The notes under the pieces are model-generated. The model was given only the letters and a program-made list of their open reading frames with translations, had not been told where the DNA came from and searched no databases. A DNA stretch of 64,000 nt from Coptis chinensis. Its lineage: Eukaryota > Streptophyta > Magnoliopsida > Ranunculales > Ranunculaceae. Each line of letters starts with the position of its first letter. Positions within the stretch are counted from its first letter, which is position 1. Positions 24,432-36,089 of the stretch are shown piece by piece. The stretch is from contig CM027380.1 of the NCBI GenBank assembly GCA_015680905.1, positions 36,882,001-36,946,000 on the forward strand. The letters run 5' to 3'. The translations under genes were made by a program, and so were the position numbers.

Positions 24432-24706
24432 ACTTGAAACTCATAATTTAAATGCATTGACACTTTCTTAGGTGAGACTTCAACTGGAGGCATTACTTGC
24501 TGAGAAGTCCAGACTCCAGACTAGCAAATGAGAATGCAAACCTGACTAAAGAGAACGAATGCCTTCATCAACTTGTGGAGTACCACCAAGTCACCTCCCA
24601 AGATCTTTCACCATCTTATGAGCAAGTTATAAACGGAATGTGCTTAGATTTTTCTTCACCACCACCAAGTATCGCTGAAGAGGCTAATGCTGAAGGCGAC
24701 TGGTGA

Positions 24707-25240
24707 CTTTGAAGCTCCTCAGACACCCCGGACTGATACTCATGGGATCTCTACTTCACTTGATGGATGGTTAGGTGAAGAGAAAAAGGACAGAGAATGA
24801 TAGAAGATAGTCAAATATTATTAACGTCCATTTATCTACTGTTGTACCATTTTCTGGATATTGAGTTGAATTTCCATTGATATTTTTTTTGTAAAGTGTC
24901 AATTTTATTGTTATGTGTGTAGTTGTGATTTATGTCAGATTAAATATAAAGCGATATCTTATTGGTCTCTTTAGAGAAATTGCCATGACCATAAAAAAAA
25001 AAAAAGCGAGAGAGAGAGTTGCTATGGATCCTTGGAAATAGCTTTACTCGTCTTGAAGCATGATAAAATGCTAAGCTATTGGCTGTATTATTATTTTTTT
25101 CTACTTATTGGATGCAGAAAATGCAAAGAACCATCTCATAGGGATACAATGAACTCTAAGGGATCGTGGATCATCATATAACATATGAAACGCAAAAATG
25201 CCCTACAAGGGACCAATGGAGAAACATCACTTGGTGTTTT
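24707..25240. other. 3' region of the coiled-coil gene and spacer
   Basis: 24707 to about 24960 is likely the 3' UTR of the + strand gene; it contains AT-rich sequence with aatataaa. A short poly(A) run (24992-25004) and a GA run follow. No gene is seen. The next gene ends at 25241 on the opposite strand, so the two genes are convergent. Confidence 0.5.
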
Positions 25241-27000
25241 TCATACAGGAACCACCACTTGAAGAGCCTCTAGTATCTTATCGTCAGTCTCAAACTTTAT
25301 TGGCTTCTTATCTCTACCAATTTTGACATACTCAAACCGCTCCTTTAAGTCTTCTGGAAGATTTGTGCTGCTGCTCCACCCAAGTATTTCCTTGGCAGTT
25401 CTTGGCTCTGCATAAAAGTGCTGTAAAACACAGATGCTGCACATCAGTATCCTTAATGGAATGCTAAGAGCTAATAGATGTTTGGAATCCTGTAAAAACT
25501 CTAAGTTACTTTGGTTTGAGGTCAAGATTCAATCCAAATAAAATATATGTTACTGCTTAGTTAGTTCTTTCACAAACTTCTTTCCTTTTACTGTTTTTAG
25601 TCCAAATGCTGTTATTTGATGGCCAGGATAAGTTAACCAAAATGATAATTACCCTACATGATTTATATTATCCTGCATATGGCTCATATATTGTTGTAGT
25701 AACCAGATTTCCTTTACAGTTTATAGTTAAGTGATTAAAATAAAATACCATATTACGGAAAGGAAATGCTTTCTTCGCATCAACCCGATTGTAATGAACA
25801 ATTTTGACTGAGCGCCCCGCAGCTTGAGCACAGAGATTGGCCATTCCATCCAAAGTCACAGCACGATCACTTACACAGTTGAAAATCTTGCTGCTTGCAG
25901 CAGTTGGATCTTCAACTGCTGAAGTGAGCATTGAAGATAAGTCCCTAACATGAGAGAATGTTGGTGAGTTGCATCCCTGAGTCCGGAATTGGAACAGGTC
26001 GGTCACGAACAATACCTGTACATGGTAGATCTCAGTTAGATAAGAACCTGTTGGAAATATAACTGGTATATTTGTATGAATATAATGACACAAATGATTG
26101 GCTTCGGGTATGTTGAGTTCTTATAAACAATTATTACACCCACAATTAGAACTAAACATAACAAAGATACAGATAAGAATTTTACTTACAATCAAAGAAC
26201 CACTCCTCACAATCCTTGTTGTTTCCCGATCCAATCATGTACTGGGGACGGAATACTGCCCAACTACTGAAAACGTCTGCAATGTATTTCTCCACAGCAA
26301 CATGACTGGCGTCAGCTTTAACGGCGTCCTGCAAATTTTAGCATTGGGATGCAAAATGAAGCTAGATGAACCCAGATTATTTAGCTCAGTAACAGAGAAA
26401 TGTAGGAGTCCTAGTGGTGACGCATTATTTATGGTAAGGAGACCAGCATACTGTGCCTGTGAGATGGAATGTAAAAGCATTGGCTTTACGCATGAGCCGA
26501 CCTTTGGCCATACACAAAACATACACTATGAAGCCTTGATTTTGCTTGTTGGCTGAATAAGATGTGATTGTTTTACGGAGAAACTATGTCCTCACTCTTC
26601 TCAGCCTGGTGCTAAACTGCTAATGGTATACTCAGTTTACAACTTAGTTTCGAACACATTTTATAGATTTTGGTGGCAGTAAACTATAAGATGAAGAAAC
26701 ATACAGATTCAACTAAAAAATCGTGAGTGTGTCAGACAATAAGGACTAATTCAATTTTGTACATGCACAAAATTAGACAATTTGTTTAAGACCTAATAAG
26801 TAACTTAGCAAACCATGAAGTTGTTGCATACTGAAAATACTCACTATGAAACACATGAGAATTCGACAAAACAGAGCAGAAGCATACAGCATACCCCTTC
26901 AACATGAGGTGGCTCATCTGTTTGCTTGTAGATCCCAGCACTACTAATGTACAAAAATTGTTTGACGCTGGCACTCTTTGCCCAGTCCACCACAGGCCTG
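25241..27000 (-). pseudogene. CSP41A: Chloroplast stem-loop-binding protein CSP41a, 3' exons only
   Basis: CSP41a is a chloroplast SDR-like RNA-binding protein. Four exons with GT/AG borders and consistent phases are visible in - order. 26895-27000 reads [20 protein letters not shown] and [15 protein letters not shown]. 26190-26328 reads [16 protein letters not shown] and [20 protein letters not shown]. 25749-26015 reads [27 protein letters not shown] and [14 protein letters not shown]. 25241-25420 reads [15 protein letters not shown] and ends VVVPV with stop. In the third exon one extra base between QLTNI and SHVRDL shifts the frame. The usual linker before VDAKKAFPF is short, and ERFEYV lacks one residue of ERFEEYV. 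No transit peptide or N-terminal Rossmann exons were found to the right. Probably a truncated pseudogene. Confidence 0.82.
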
Positions 27001-27502
27001 CTTGTTAAGGTTTTCATGTTAGGTTAATACAACCAAACTGCATTAAAGTATGAGAAGCCAGAACGCAGCAGCTTATACACGAAAAATGTACTGATTTTAT
27101 TTGTTTTTTCATTCCAATAATAATAACGTAGCTGAGGCCATGAGAATGCACACAAATTTGATCCGAGATAATGATCAAGTTGATATATGGAGTGATCAAT
27201 ACAACAATAGATCAATTAGAAATTTGCATTTCCTTTTTCTTTTCTTTTTTAGTAGGAAGAGAACAGAATTATAATTTTCTAGGGCTGACAGTTTTCAAGA
27301 TGAGAACCATCAATAAGATTGTACTACATAGTAGTCTGAGTTAGCATGCAAGTCAACCAAATAAGGTAAAATGCTTTCAGAAATGAATGCCTTAAGCTAT
27401 GGTAGCAGTGTTTGATCAGTTTTCTAGCATGAAAGATACTCGGGATCAACAGATTTTGTAATTTCACTTTGTTCATTCATTAAGAACTAGAACTGATGGA
27501 CA

Positions 27503-28363
27503 CTAAGCAGTTAAAATCGGTTTTCGGAAATAATCGGTCTAGGAGCAATATGCGATTAATCGGCAATTTAATCAGTTATATCGGTTTTATATTATTATAT
27601 ACAATTATATAGTAAAAAATTAAATATATAGAATAGCAACAACATTAAGTCCAATAAATAAGAATTAAGAATCAATTTAGTAAAACATTGACTATATCCC
27701 ATTCCAAGTAAATGTTGCAAATACCAAGTACAAAATGACAAATGGGAAAAAGTTTAGTACACACATTTTTCAATCAAGTGGAGAACCCACATAAGATGGT
27801 CTAGATCTAAACGGTCAAAAGCCTACAAGGTCGCAACGTGTCAAGTCAAAATCATGTAAAGGGTCGAATTCTAATTTGAGTTGAAGGGATGCCAAATTGC
27901 CAACTAAGTAACAACACATGTCACCCTTTTCAGCATGGTTTTGGAATTCACGCCTTCTTCCTCCTCTTACCTTATTTCTCCCAACCCTCACACCGTGCAA
28001 CCTATTTTTCTATCCTCTCTCTTACCTATTTCTCAGTCCTCAAACCAGCCTATTTTCTTAAGTCATTCGCTTCATAGTTGAAGAGGGGAAAACAAATGTA
28101 GAAAACACTAGCTCTGGAATAATTCTTTTGGTAGAAACAAGTCTGTAATCGGAAGTGTTTGATACTCTATTACTTTGATTACGTTTTTTTTTCTTTTCAT
28201 TGTTGGTTTCGATAAAATCGGCGAGATTTTTTTTCTAATGCGCCCGAGAAATCGGTTATCTCGGTCGAAATGGGCGATTATAACTGAGAAACCGGTCAAA
28301 ATATTATCGCTCTAGTACCGATACGTGATTAATCGGCGATTTAATCCGACATTAACTGCTTAG
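27503..28363. mobile_element. Non-autonomous hAT-like DNA transposon
   Basis: An 861-bp insertion flanked by an exact 8-bp duplication GATGGACA (27495-27502 and 28364-28371). Its ends are perfect 12-bp inverted repeats CTAAGCAGTTAA. Sub-terminal sequence on both sides is rich in AATCGG/CGATTAATCGGC motifs. An 8-bp TSD is characteristic of hAT elements. No transposase is encoded; the short frame at 27889-28077 has no support. Confidence 0.85.
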
Positions 28364-28371
28364 GATGGACA

Positions 28372-29194
28372 TCAATGAATCCTAAAGAGACTGTTACGAC
28401 GAAGAATCGGTAGGAACAAAGACTTCCAAAACTAAGTAGCTACCTATAGCAAGTGTCATAGGAAGGAGTATGTGTAAGATATTGAAGAAATTTGCGTCAC
28501 AAGATTGAAGAAAGATACTCAGCATAAAGAACTGACATTTGCAAATTCTAGTTTGAACACACAAGTTTTACTGAACTTTTTCTGTAAAAGAAACACTTGA
28601 AATTTGATCTATGTAATTTGAAGTGAATCGAAAGAAATGAAGAAATTGAGTTGTCCTCTCCATATTGCCTTGCCACGGTGCCATTCTGGTTATTTTTTAA
28701 CAACTTGCTATTTAGAAAAACCCTAATCGTAAATCCCTCGAGCGAACACAAAAGAAGAACTAGGAATAGATGTGAAACACTTGCTGGTGAAGCTTGAAGG
28801 GAGACATTCATGGCAGATATAATGCAATGTAGAGCATCAGTTTTGACACTATGAAGTCATGAACAAACACAGAAAAATGAAATGAAATGCTTCTATTTGG
28901 TTCTAGTTTCGACTGCAATGACCTCAGTTTATAGAGGTGAGATTAGTTTGTTGCAGAATTCTGAGCTGGAATACATTAGTTTACAATGACTTCTAAATAG
29001 TTCTAATCATTTAGTGTTATATAATAAAGAAATCAAACTATGAAACTGATGCTGAGCTGGTTGTTGACTCGCATGCTGACTTGTTTACATAAGAGTATAA
29101 AACCCTGTAATATCATGAATAATACTCTGATAGGGATCTGTGATTCTTAACTCTAAAGCAGAAAACAAAAAAGAACACAGGATTAAGAGCATAC
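28372..29194. other. Spacer, possible last exons of the coiled-coil gene on the - strand
   Basis: AT-rich DNA. A donor-like GTATGC follows the last recognised exon of the neighbouring - strand gene (29195), so later exons should lie here, but I cannot assign one. The - frame 28548-28811 is unsupported. Confidence 0.35.
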
Positions 29195-30678
29195 TCCTTC
29201 AAGCTTGCCAAGAGAAAGTTCCAACTTCCTTCTTAGCTGAGTTAGCTCCAGATTTTCTTTAGTCAGTTGATCAATCTGATCATGACAACAACTAAGACAT
29301 ATTACTATCACGATAAAAAGGAACAAAAACAAGAAATAAAGGTGCCTATTAAAAGGTTGAGTAGATGATGACCTTCCTTTGGGATTCCATATACTTGTTT
29401 GTCATGTCTGACTCAGAGTTAAACATGCATGAGTTTTGTGTAAAGGACCTCTTTCTTCCCTGTACGATTCAATTAAGACAGTTGAAAGAGCAACAAAAAT
29501 AGCTTAATAGTACTTATTCAAGCAAAAGGAATAAGTTGACATCTTTGATACCTTGGATAAGAACTCTTTTAGGGTTTTTTGCTGCTCGTTCAAAATTAGC
29601 ATGATAATCTCAATTTTCTCTTCCAAGGTGTTACCAGTTGCTTCCTCAGGTTTTGTCCGTGTTCTGCTTCTTCACTTTCACTAGCCTCTACAATTACAGG
29701 CTCCAAATCTCGACATTGTGAGACTACCTTACCCGCTGAACTTCTGATACGTTGAGATCGTCAAGGGTTTGCTCTTGCCTTAACTTTTGAGTTCAAGTTG
29801 GGTTTTTTCGTGGAAGGATTAGAGTATTGAGGCTGATAAAACATATGAATATGATTACTTAATCCCAGAGCAAAGGAAAATCTACAATTTAGTTTCCATT
29901 ACTAAGTACCATGACTCTGATTGTGATTACCGTGTTAAACATACAAAGTGTTTGGCTTCTAATAAAACAATTCTTAAAACTCTAGGGGATCATATCTTTG
30001 TAGAGTGTAGGTCCATGGGATAACCTTGCATCCTGTGGTAATATTGGGTAGCCAAACAAGCTAGTTTAGGCTAACAGAAACCATCCATCCTTTGAAATCA
30101 CATGCCTTCACAATGTTTACATTTTAGCTTACAGCTTTCCACTAGAGGTACTTTTGAAGCAGAACATAGGAAACAGCCCATCCTCTAAAGTAGAAGCTTT
30201 AAAGCAAGGCACTTGATAATGCTTTCTTTATAATGACTAACACATACACTGAAAACAAGCTAAGGTAGCAAAAATGTCCAAAGGTAGAAATTCTACTCAG
30301 GCAGTTGATAATTTATGAAATGTTTAACCTGTTTTCCTCGCTAGTGTCTCTTTCAACTATGTCATTTCTTGTTGGGAAATTTTTAAACATGCAATAAATT
30401 TGCTCTTAAAAGTATAATCTTTTAACCAAAAGTGAAAACTTAAAAACAGAATACCGAGGAATTAAAAATGCAGAACAAAGTATAGAAATTTATCGATGCC
30501 CTAACATGTGAGATACAAAGACTTGCAACAGACGCAGTAGCTACTTTAACCTCACACCATACACACACAAACACACAGAATTTGAACAGAAAACAAAAGA
30601 ATCACAAAATATCATAAGTCATACCTGATCCAAAGTGTTTTCAGCACGAGTTGCACTTGCACTACCTTGTCTACCCAT
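29195..30678 (-). pseudogene. Unrecognised coiled-coil protein gene, broken
   Basis: Four exons on the - strand: 30625-30678 (ATG, MGRQGSASATRAENTLDQ), 29552-29832, 29373-29459 and 29195-29275. The second reads a basic segment (PNLNSKVKARANP), then SQRIRSSAGKVVSQ and later EEKIEIIMLILNEQQKTLKE. The third reads RKRSFTQNSCMFNSESDMTN. The fourth is a clear coiled coil (IDQLTKENLELTQLRRKLEL). Exon 2 has an in-frame TGA after ARANP and a one-base frameshift near 29675, so the copy looks dead. The donor after 29373 is GTCATC, a weak site. The basic N-terminus followed by coiled coils suggests a nuclear or chromatin-linked protein, but I do not recognise the family. Confidence 0.55.
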
Positions 30679-31329
30679 TTTCTCTACACCTTGAGAAACA
30701 GTTTACTAACGGTAGACAAAGAAGAAACTTCACAAACAGAAGACACAATGGGCTACTTCCCTTCCCTTCCCAGCTTTGCCTTCACTTACTCACTTTCACT
30801 CTACGCCAAATAACAAGACCTTTTCCCAGTTCTCTCTCCCAACTTTTCATGCAGTTTGCTGAGTGAGCTCTCTATCCAACATTCTTACAGTTTACTTGTA
30901 TAAGTTTGATGTTAAAAGCACCATTTACTCGTGTGAACTAACTTTTACCTACCCCACTGTTTCGTGTGACGTGCCAATGACATAATTGAGTATCAATGGC
31001 ATTTTGGACATTCAAACTGTCATACAGAGCTAGAGTGTGGAGGATAGAGATAAACTCCAAACAAACTTGATAGAAAGTACTGACCGGAAACGTAGCCAAA
31101 GACATGTATAGGATTTTTGGGTAAGGGTGCAATTCGAGCTGAGCCCCACTCGGCTTCGGCTCGGAGGTCGGCTTATTTAGCTCGGCTCGAGCTCGCTTGT
31201 TTAACTATATGAGCTTTTCAAAAACACAGCACTTTCAAAAATCTAAAATACGTACTAGTTTGGCGTGTTACATTTTCATAATAGAAAAATCAAACAAGTA
31301 TTTAAACATATATTGTCAACATTAGGTAC
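30679..31329. other. Spacer with a TCGGCTCG-rich repeat remnant
   Basis: 30679 to about 30900 would be the promoter and leader of the - strand coiled-coil gene. Around 31134-31200 lies a block of cggctcgg/gagctcg motifs, a repeat type common at ends of plant MITEs; I could not define borders. The terminal exon of the SPOUT1-like gene should be near here but was not found. Confidence 0.4.
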
Positions 31330-34300
31330 CTCTATTCGAATTGTTCTACTTCCTTGATGTGGACATGTATTCAAGTAGGAATCAAAGACCTTGTTTGCGT
31401 CCTTCCCCTGTCAGAGATACAAGATAGATATTATCAGTACTTCATCAAGAAGATGCCTGGTTTGTCTACGCATCTACTTGACAAATGACAATAACAAGAT
31501 ACAGCACAGTCGTTTACAATATCTTCCTCACGTCTCAATGACTCTGTTTGGCATCACTGCATATTAGCAAACACAGTTTGAGAGGTTTTAACTGTCATGG
31601 TGGGTGATCCCACCACCCAAATCTCCTCCAAATAAAAGATGCAAATAAACTCAATCTTCACATCCATTTCAAAACTGCAGAAAGCTTTGAGCGTGTCTGC
31701 AGCCTATTTGGAGACAATTTTGGTCTTCCAAGACAACCAGAGCCCTTTATTCATTTGTAACCAGAAATGTTTGCTAAATTTCAGGTACCAAGCTGAGTCA
31801 ATATTCAGTTCAATAGGAGCAAAGGATGCATTACAAATTAATAAGTGCAGAGGAAGCATCTGTATCTGTATTTCGGTATTTCCCTAGTAACAAGAAGACA
31901 CCAAATAAATACTACAGGCTAAGATTCTGGCGGTAGGAATTTCACTAAGGAAACCTCTACATGTCATGTACCTTTAAGTTACCGTCTTCTTCAATGCTCT
32001 CTTCCAAGCCAGCAAGTCCACCAAATGCAATCAATAGGTGACTGCGCACATGATACATTCAATTAGTTAAGCACTAAACGGATGAAAGATAACAATATCC
32101 ATTCAGCTGCATAAATATTAAATAATGAAAGATAATTCAAATTATAATTTTTCTTTCTTTTTCAGTTTTTTTTTTAACATTTTTTTTAAAATATAGATAT
32201 ATTTTTTTGTAGGAGTAGTTTAGATAAACACATCCACCGTCCTAAGAGGAAACCATCACAGTCACTGGTAAAGGTAAAGCATCAACCAATACATGCATAT
32301 CTGAATTCTTCATACCTCCGACTAACTTATCAAAACTGACAGTTCCAGCTGAAATCCACTTGTTCATGAGACAATGTTGGTAGGGGACCAACTGGAAACA
32401 ACACTACTCACCGAAGTTCTATTCTCAAAAACATTGAGATCCTCAATGAGTTTGACTTATAACCATCCGGGCATCCAGTAGTTGACCCACCAACACAACA
32501 TGAGCAGTCAGGATTTAAGAGTATGGGATACCACTATGTAGCCCTAAACCTCTATTCGAATCACAAATTAGAGTTACTAGATTCATGTAAATGTAGATGT
32601 AAAATCAACAGTCCTAGTGGCAATATTATACTTCAGGGATCACCGATCATGTTACATATTCTTATTACAGTTTTGCCCTGAACTTGAGCAGAGACCAGGA
32701 GCAACACCTCGGGAAGAATATATGCATGACCCATAAAATAATCTAACCAAGGAAACTTCGTTAGCTTTGCATCCACATGGACATGGCCATGTACCTTGAT
32801 TTTCAACATTTACCAATAGAGTGTCAAAAAATGTGTCCGATTTCATTTAAGATTGGAAAGAATTGAGAACATAAGTGAATCACAAGTGAGTCAAAGCGGC
32901 ACGAGAATGGAAGCACTTATTATAGCCTTATAGGTAATTAGGTACTATAAGGCATTGATAACTTACTAACTTTTTTTTCAAGAGGTACACAACAATTTGG
33001 GTTTTATTAGAAAGGCCATTTACTTTTTCATCAGAAGAAAACAAAAAGGAAATTCCTAAGAAAGTAACACAAGGTGGTACGCTCTGATGAGTTGACGGAT
33101 ACCTGAATGTCGGTATAGTAAGCTCTGATGACTTAATAATGAGACCGTGCTCGGAAGTTCCAATAGTGTGATCGTATCCACCCTATATGAATCATCAGAA
33201 AAGGAAGAAAGAACTTTCAATAGTTAATAGAATTATAGCCTTAAAATAGATACAAGGGGCTAAATGAATGAATACCGTGTAAGGGCAGTCCTTAAATACA
33301 GAGCTGATGTTGGAAGCATATCGAACTTTGTACCCCCAGTACAACCCTGCATCTTCTCTTGGCATGGAGGACGGAATAACTTTGTGCAAATGTTCTAGAC
33401 AAATGGATGTAAGGAGTATCAAACTTTAGTACTGATATGTTCAGTATGAACTAGAAGCAGTTTTAAATATGAGATTATAACATATATGGAAAAACTTTTT
33501 CTCCAAACCAAAAGAGCATTGAATGAGGTGTAAGTAACAAAAAGCAAGAACGATGACTGACAGCAGTACAGAACTACGACATGCTATTTGTAATAGCTAC
33601 ATTGGCATTAGGACTGCAGGAACTTAAATAACTTCAAATCTTAACTGGTAGGAACAACAGACAACAATATCATTGCATCAATTACGTTGAGAAGTATGAA
33701 CTAAGCCAATATCTTTGTGATTTGCCTCAAAGTATGATGCACCACGTGTACATAAAATTAACCTGTGTAAAAGAAAAAAAGAATGAAAGATTCATTTCTA
33801 ATTCATACACAATATTCACATATATGGTTTTATGACATCGACACCATGTCTTGATTTCTGAACTAACAAATTATGGGTAAAACTAAATGCCACCATTCAT
33901 GATCTAGGAATATGCTTCCATTAACTTATAGGACTACTCCAGTACATGTGCAACTTGTGTCAAATATGAAATCATGAATACTCTGAAATGACTAGACCCC
34001 CAGGCCCCCATCCCCAAGAAAACAAAGACATGAATATTGTGAATCTAATGAGCCAGTACTTCTATCTTAATACAACATCAAAAAGGAGAAACAGATAGAC
34101 AACATACACCAATTTAGACCAAGTCAGGCAAACATATATAACTAGCACACAACTACTTCTATAGAGAGAATCTAGCAACTTATTAGCATCACATCACAAT
34201 TTTAAACTCATAGAACACACTACCAAGCTTGAGAAGCAACTCAAACTAGGATAAAAACATTTAAAACAAAAATTAAATGAATTACCTGTTCCAAAATGCC

Positions 34301-34939
34301 GGTTGGTTCCCATGGCTACAGTTACCCGTATTCTGGGCTCAAGTGTTTCATCAACGACAACATTCTGCATAAATTCCCACTTAATCAGTACGCTAAAAAA
34401 ATTATTAGAATGTTAACACTCTAGCACTGCAACATCCATGAAATTAAGTATAAATGATAAAGAAGAATAATATTTTGGAAAGACTTGCAACTCATACTGA
34501 TGTAGAACATTAGTACGTTGTTTTCATGTTATGGGCGTGAGCCCCATTAGTGGAGTGCAAGCCCATGGTTCGAGTCCATTAGTTAGTTTAGTTGGACACA
34601 TGTCATGTTACTATTGGTTTATGTTTTCTAGGTTTACTTTAAATAACGGACTTGTAGTTAGGGTTTCAGTAGTTGTGTTTATGTGTGTTATGAATTATTA
34701 AGTGATTATCAATAAATTTGAGACTTTTAAGGTTTTATAAAATGTAGATTTTGATTAAGTGTTGCTTCCGCAACTTCAATTTATTTTATTTGGTATCGGA
34801 GCAGATTAATTCCAGGAGTTACTATTCACTTGCATCGCTCAATCAAAACCATTGCTCACTAAAATACCGCTCATCGGATACTATTCATCGCTAAGCATCG
34901 CTTCATCGCAAATCCAATTTTATTCTTGTAGTTTAAAAT

Positions 34940-35152
34940 ATGTCTACAACGTCAGAGATGAAGAATTCATGGAGAACTCATGGATTCATATTAACCCCTA
35001 GAATTCGGGTTGCTCGATTAGAAGAGTTGAAAGAAACGTTAATGCAAAACAGGTTTGATCGATTAGAAGAAGCAACTAGTCGACTGAGGAAGACTATGGT
35101 GGAGCTTTTGCAGCCCAAACCCCCCATCATTGGTGGAGCTTCTATAGCCTAA
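34940..35152 (+). CDS. Short gag-like coiled-coil ORF in the small LTR element
   Basis: 70 residues starting MSTTSEMKNSW, with a heptad-like stretch VARLEELKETLMQNRFDRLE. It sits about 150 bp after the primer-binding site, where gag begins in full-length elements. Probably the remains of a gag N-terminus. No zinc knuckle, protease or RT follows. Confidence 0.4.
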   Translation: MSTTSEMKNSWRTHGFILTPRIRVARLEELKETLMQNRFDRLEEATSRLRKTMVELLQPKPPIIGGASIA

Positions 35153-35761
35153 CGTAAAACACCGATTGTTATCGATGACAACAAAAAGAAGGAAGGAACT
35201 TCTGAAACCGTTGTGTTGTGTCTTGAGCGTGATTACAAATGCTATCAGCAACAGTGCTCACCACGATGGGCTTGTGACAAACAGGTCCAAGGAAGCCTAC
35301 ACACAAATTCTTTTGGGACGGCTTTTAGTGAACATCAATTAGTTGTTGGAACACCAATGTGACATTCTGGATTTGGGCCTTCTATATCGCATGGGTCAGT
35401 ACTCTTCAACAGTGGTTATGTGGATCCTTTTCTGCCCAACATTGAGACATTTTCTCTACGGCAAAGCAGAGAAATACAGTGCACATTTGTAACATCGTGG
35501 TGCATTATTCCCTTTGTGAGTAGATACAAAGCCAAAACTCGAGGTCGAATTCCTCCGAACCCCAGGAGGGTGATGTATACAAGAATGAAGAGCTTTTGCA
35601 TATTGGTCGGTTTTCATGTCAACAAGCTTGTGGACAAACTTCTTCAACATGGGGAGAGTGATGTAGAACATTAGTACGTTGCTGTCATGTTATGGGCGTG
35701 AGCCCCTTAGTGGAGTCCAAGCTCATGGTTCGAGTCCATTAGTTAGTTGGACACATGTCGT

Positions 35762-35880
35762 GTTTTTATTGGTTTATGCTTTCTAGGTTTACTTTAAATA
35801 ACGGGCTTGTAGTTAGGGTTATTGGTTTATGCTTTCTAGGTTTACTTTAAATAACGGACTTGTAGTTAGGGTTTCAGTAG
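35762..35880 (+). repeat. Short tandem duplication in the right LTR of the small element
   Basis: A ~60-bp unit containing ggtttatgctttctaggttt and ending ttgtagttagggtt occurs twice in a row. The left LTR has it once, so the duplication arose in this LTR after or during insertion. Confidence 0.8.
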
Positions 35881-36089
35881 TTGTGTTTATGTGTGTGATT
35901 TATGATTTGTGATTGAGAGATTCAATAAAAGTGTGATTTTTAAGTCGTTTTTTAATTGTGTTTCAATTAAAGTGTAGATTCAATTAAACTGAAGCTTCCT
36001 CCAGTAAAAATCTACATTACATACCCTACTTAAACCAACATCAACTAGTGTTCCCGTCAGGTCTGAAGTTTTCTCTTTCAATGTAATAC

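Larger units (their letters stand above)
5701..24706 (+). pseudogene. Plant coiled-coil protein gene, inflated by two LTR retrotransposons and frameshifted
   Basis: Six exons with canonical borders can be placed: 5701-5736 (ATG, MATVSSPSSLTK), 15447-15572, 15657-15782, 16610-16805, 16889-17054 and 24472-24706 (ends GDW, stop TGA). The first four are in phase. The protein has a basic KRKR patch, a charged lysine/glutamate-rich middle, then a coiled coil (ATLARELRSIKS, MLEEENRRLKEG, EALLAEKSRL, NLTKENECLHQL) and a tail ending SSPPPSIAEE. I believe it is a plant-specific family of unknown function. Lesions: exon 5 does not join exon 4 in frame; one base appears lost or gained between RRLKEG and GKGMRPEEDEL; and a 7-bp tandem duplication (tccagac twice, near 24508-24521) shifts the last exon. 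Both retroelements sit in introns and might be spliced out, but the indels point to a dead copy or assembly errors. Confidence 0.7.
34498..36019 (+). mobile_element. Small non-autonomous LTR retrotransposon
   Basis: TSD CATAC (34493-34497 and 36020-36024). LTRs are about 34498-34789 and 35659-36019, starting TGATGTAG; the last 8 bases CTACATTA are the near-perfect inverse. A primer-binding-like TTGGTATCGGAGCAG follows the left LTR, and the purine tract ggggagag precedes the right one. The interior is under 900 bp and has no pol. The TSD lies exactly on the 5' splice site of the - strand methyltransferase gene (GTATG), so the donor is preserved. Confidence 0.88.
31330..36089 (-). pseudogene. 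SPOUT1/C9orf114-type RNA methyltransferase, internal and C-terminal exons
   Basis: Six exons in - order are in phase: 36025-36089 (ITLKEKTSDLTGTLVDVGLSR), 34286-34364 (NVVVDETLEPRIRVTVAMGT), 33276-33379 (PSSMPREDAGLYWGYKVRY, SSVFKDCPY), 33103-33182 (GGYDHTIGTSEHGLIIKSSE), 31972-32041 (HLLIAFGGLAGLEESIEED) and 31330-31407 (FDSYLNTCPHQGSRTIRIE). These match the SPOUT-class methyltransferase known in animals as SPOUT1, with the knot-forming TSEHG and IAFGGLAGLEE segments. All six have open frames, and no internal stop was seen. The N-terminal half and the last short exon were not found between 30679 and 38077, so the copy is probably truncated. A 1.5-kb LTR element lies in the first visible intron, five bases from the donor. 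Confidence 0.78.

Noticed and set aside
27889..28077. Possible captured gene in the hAT element
   Set aside because: The 62-codon frame matches no family I know and has no splice context.
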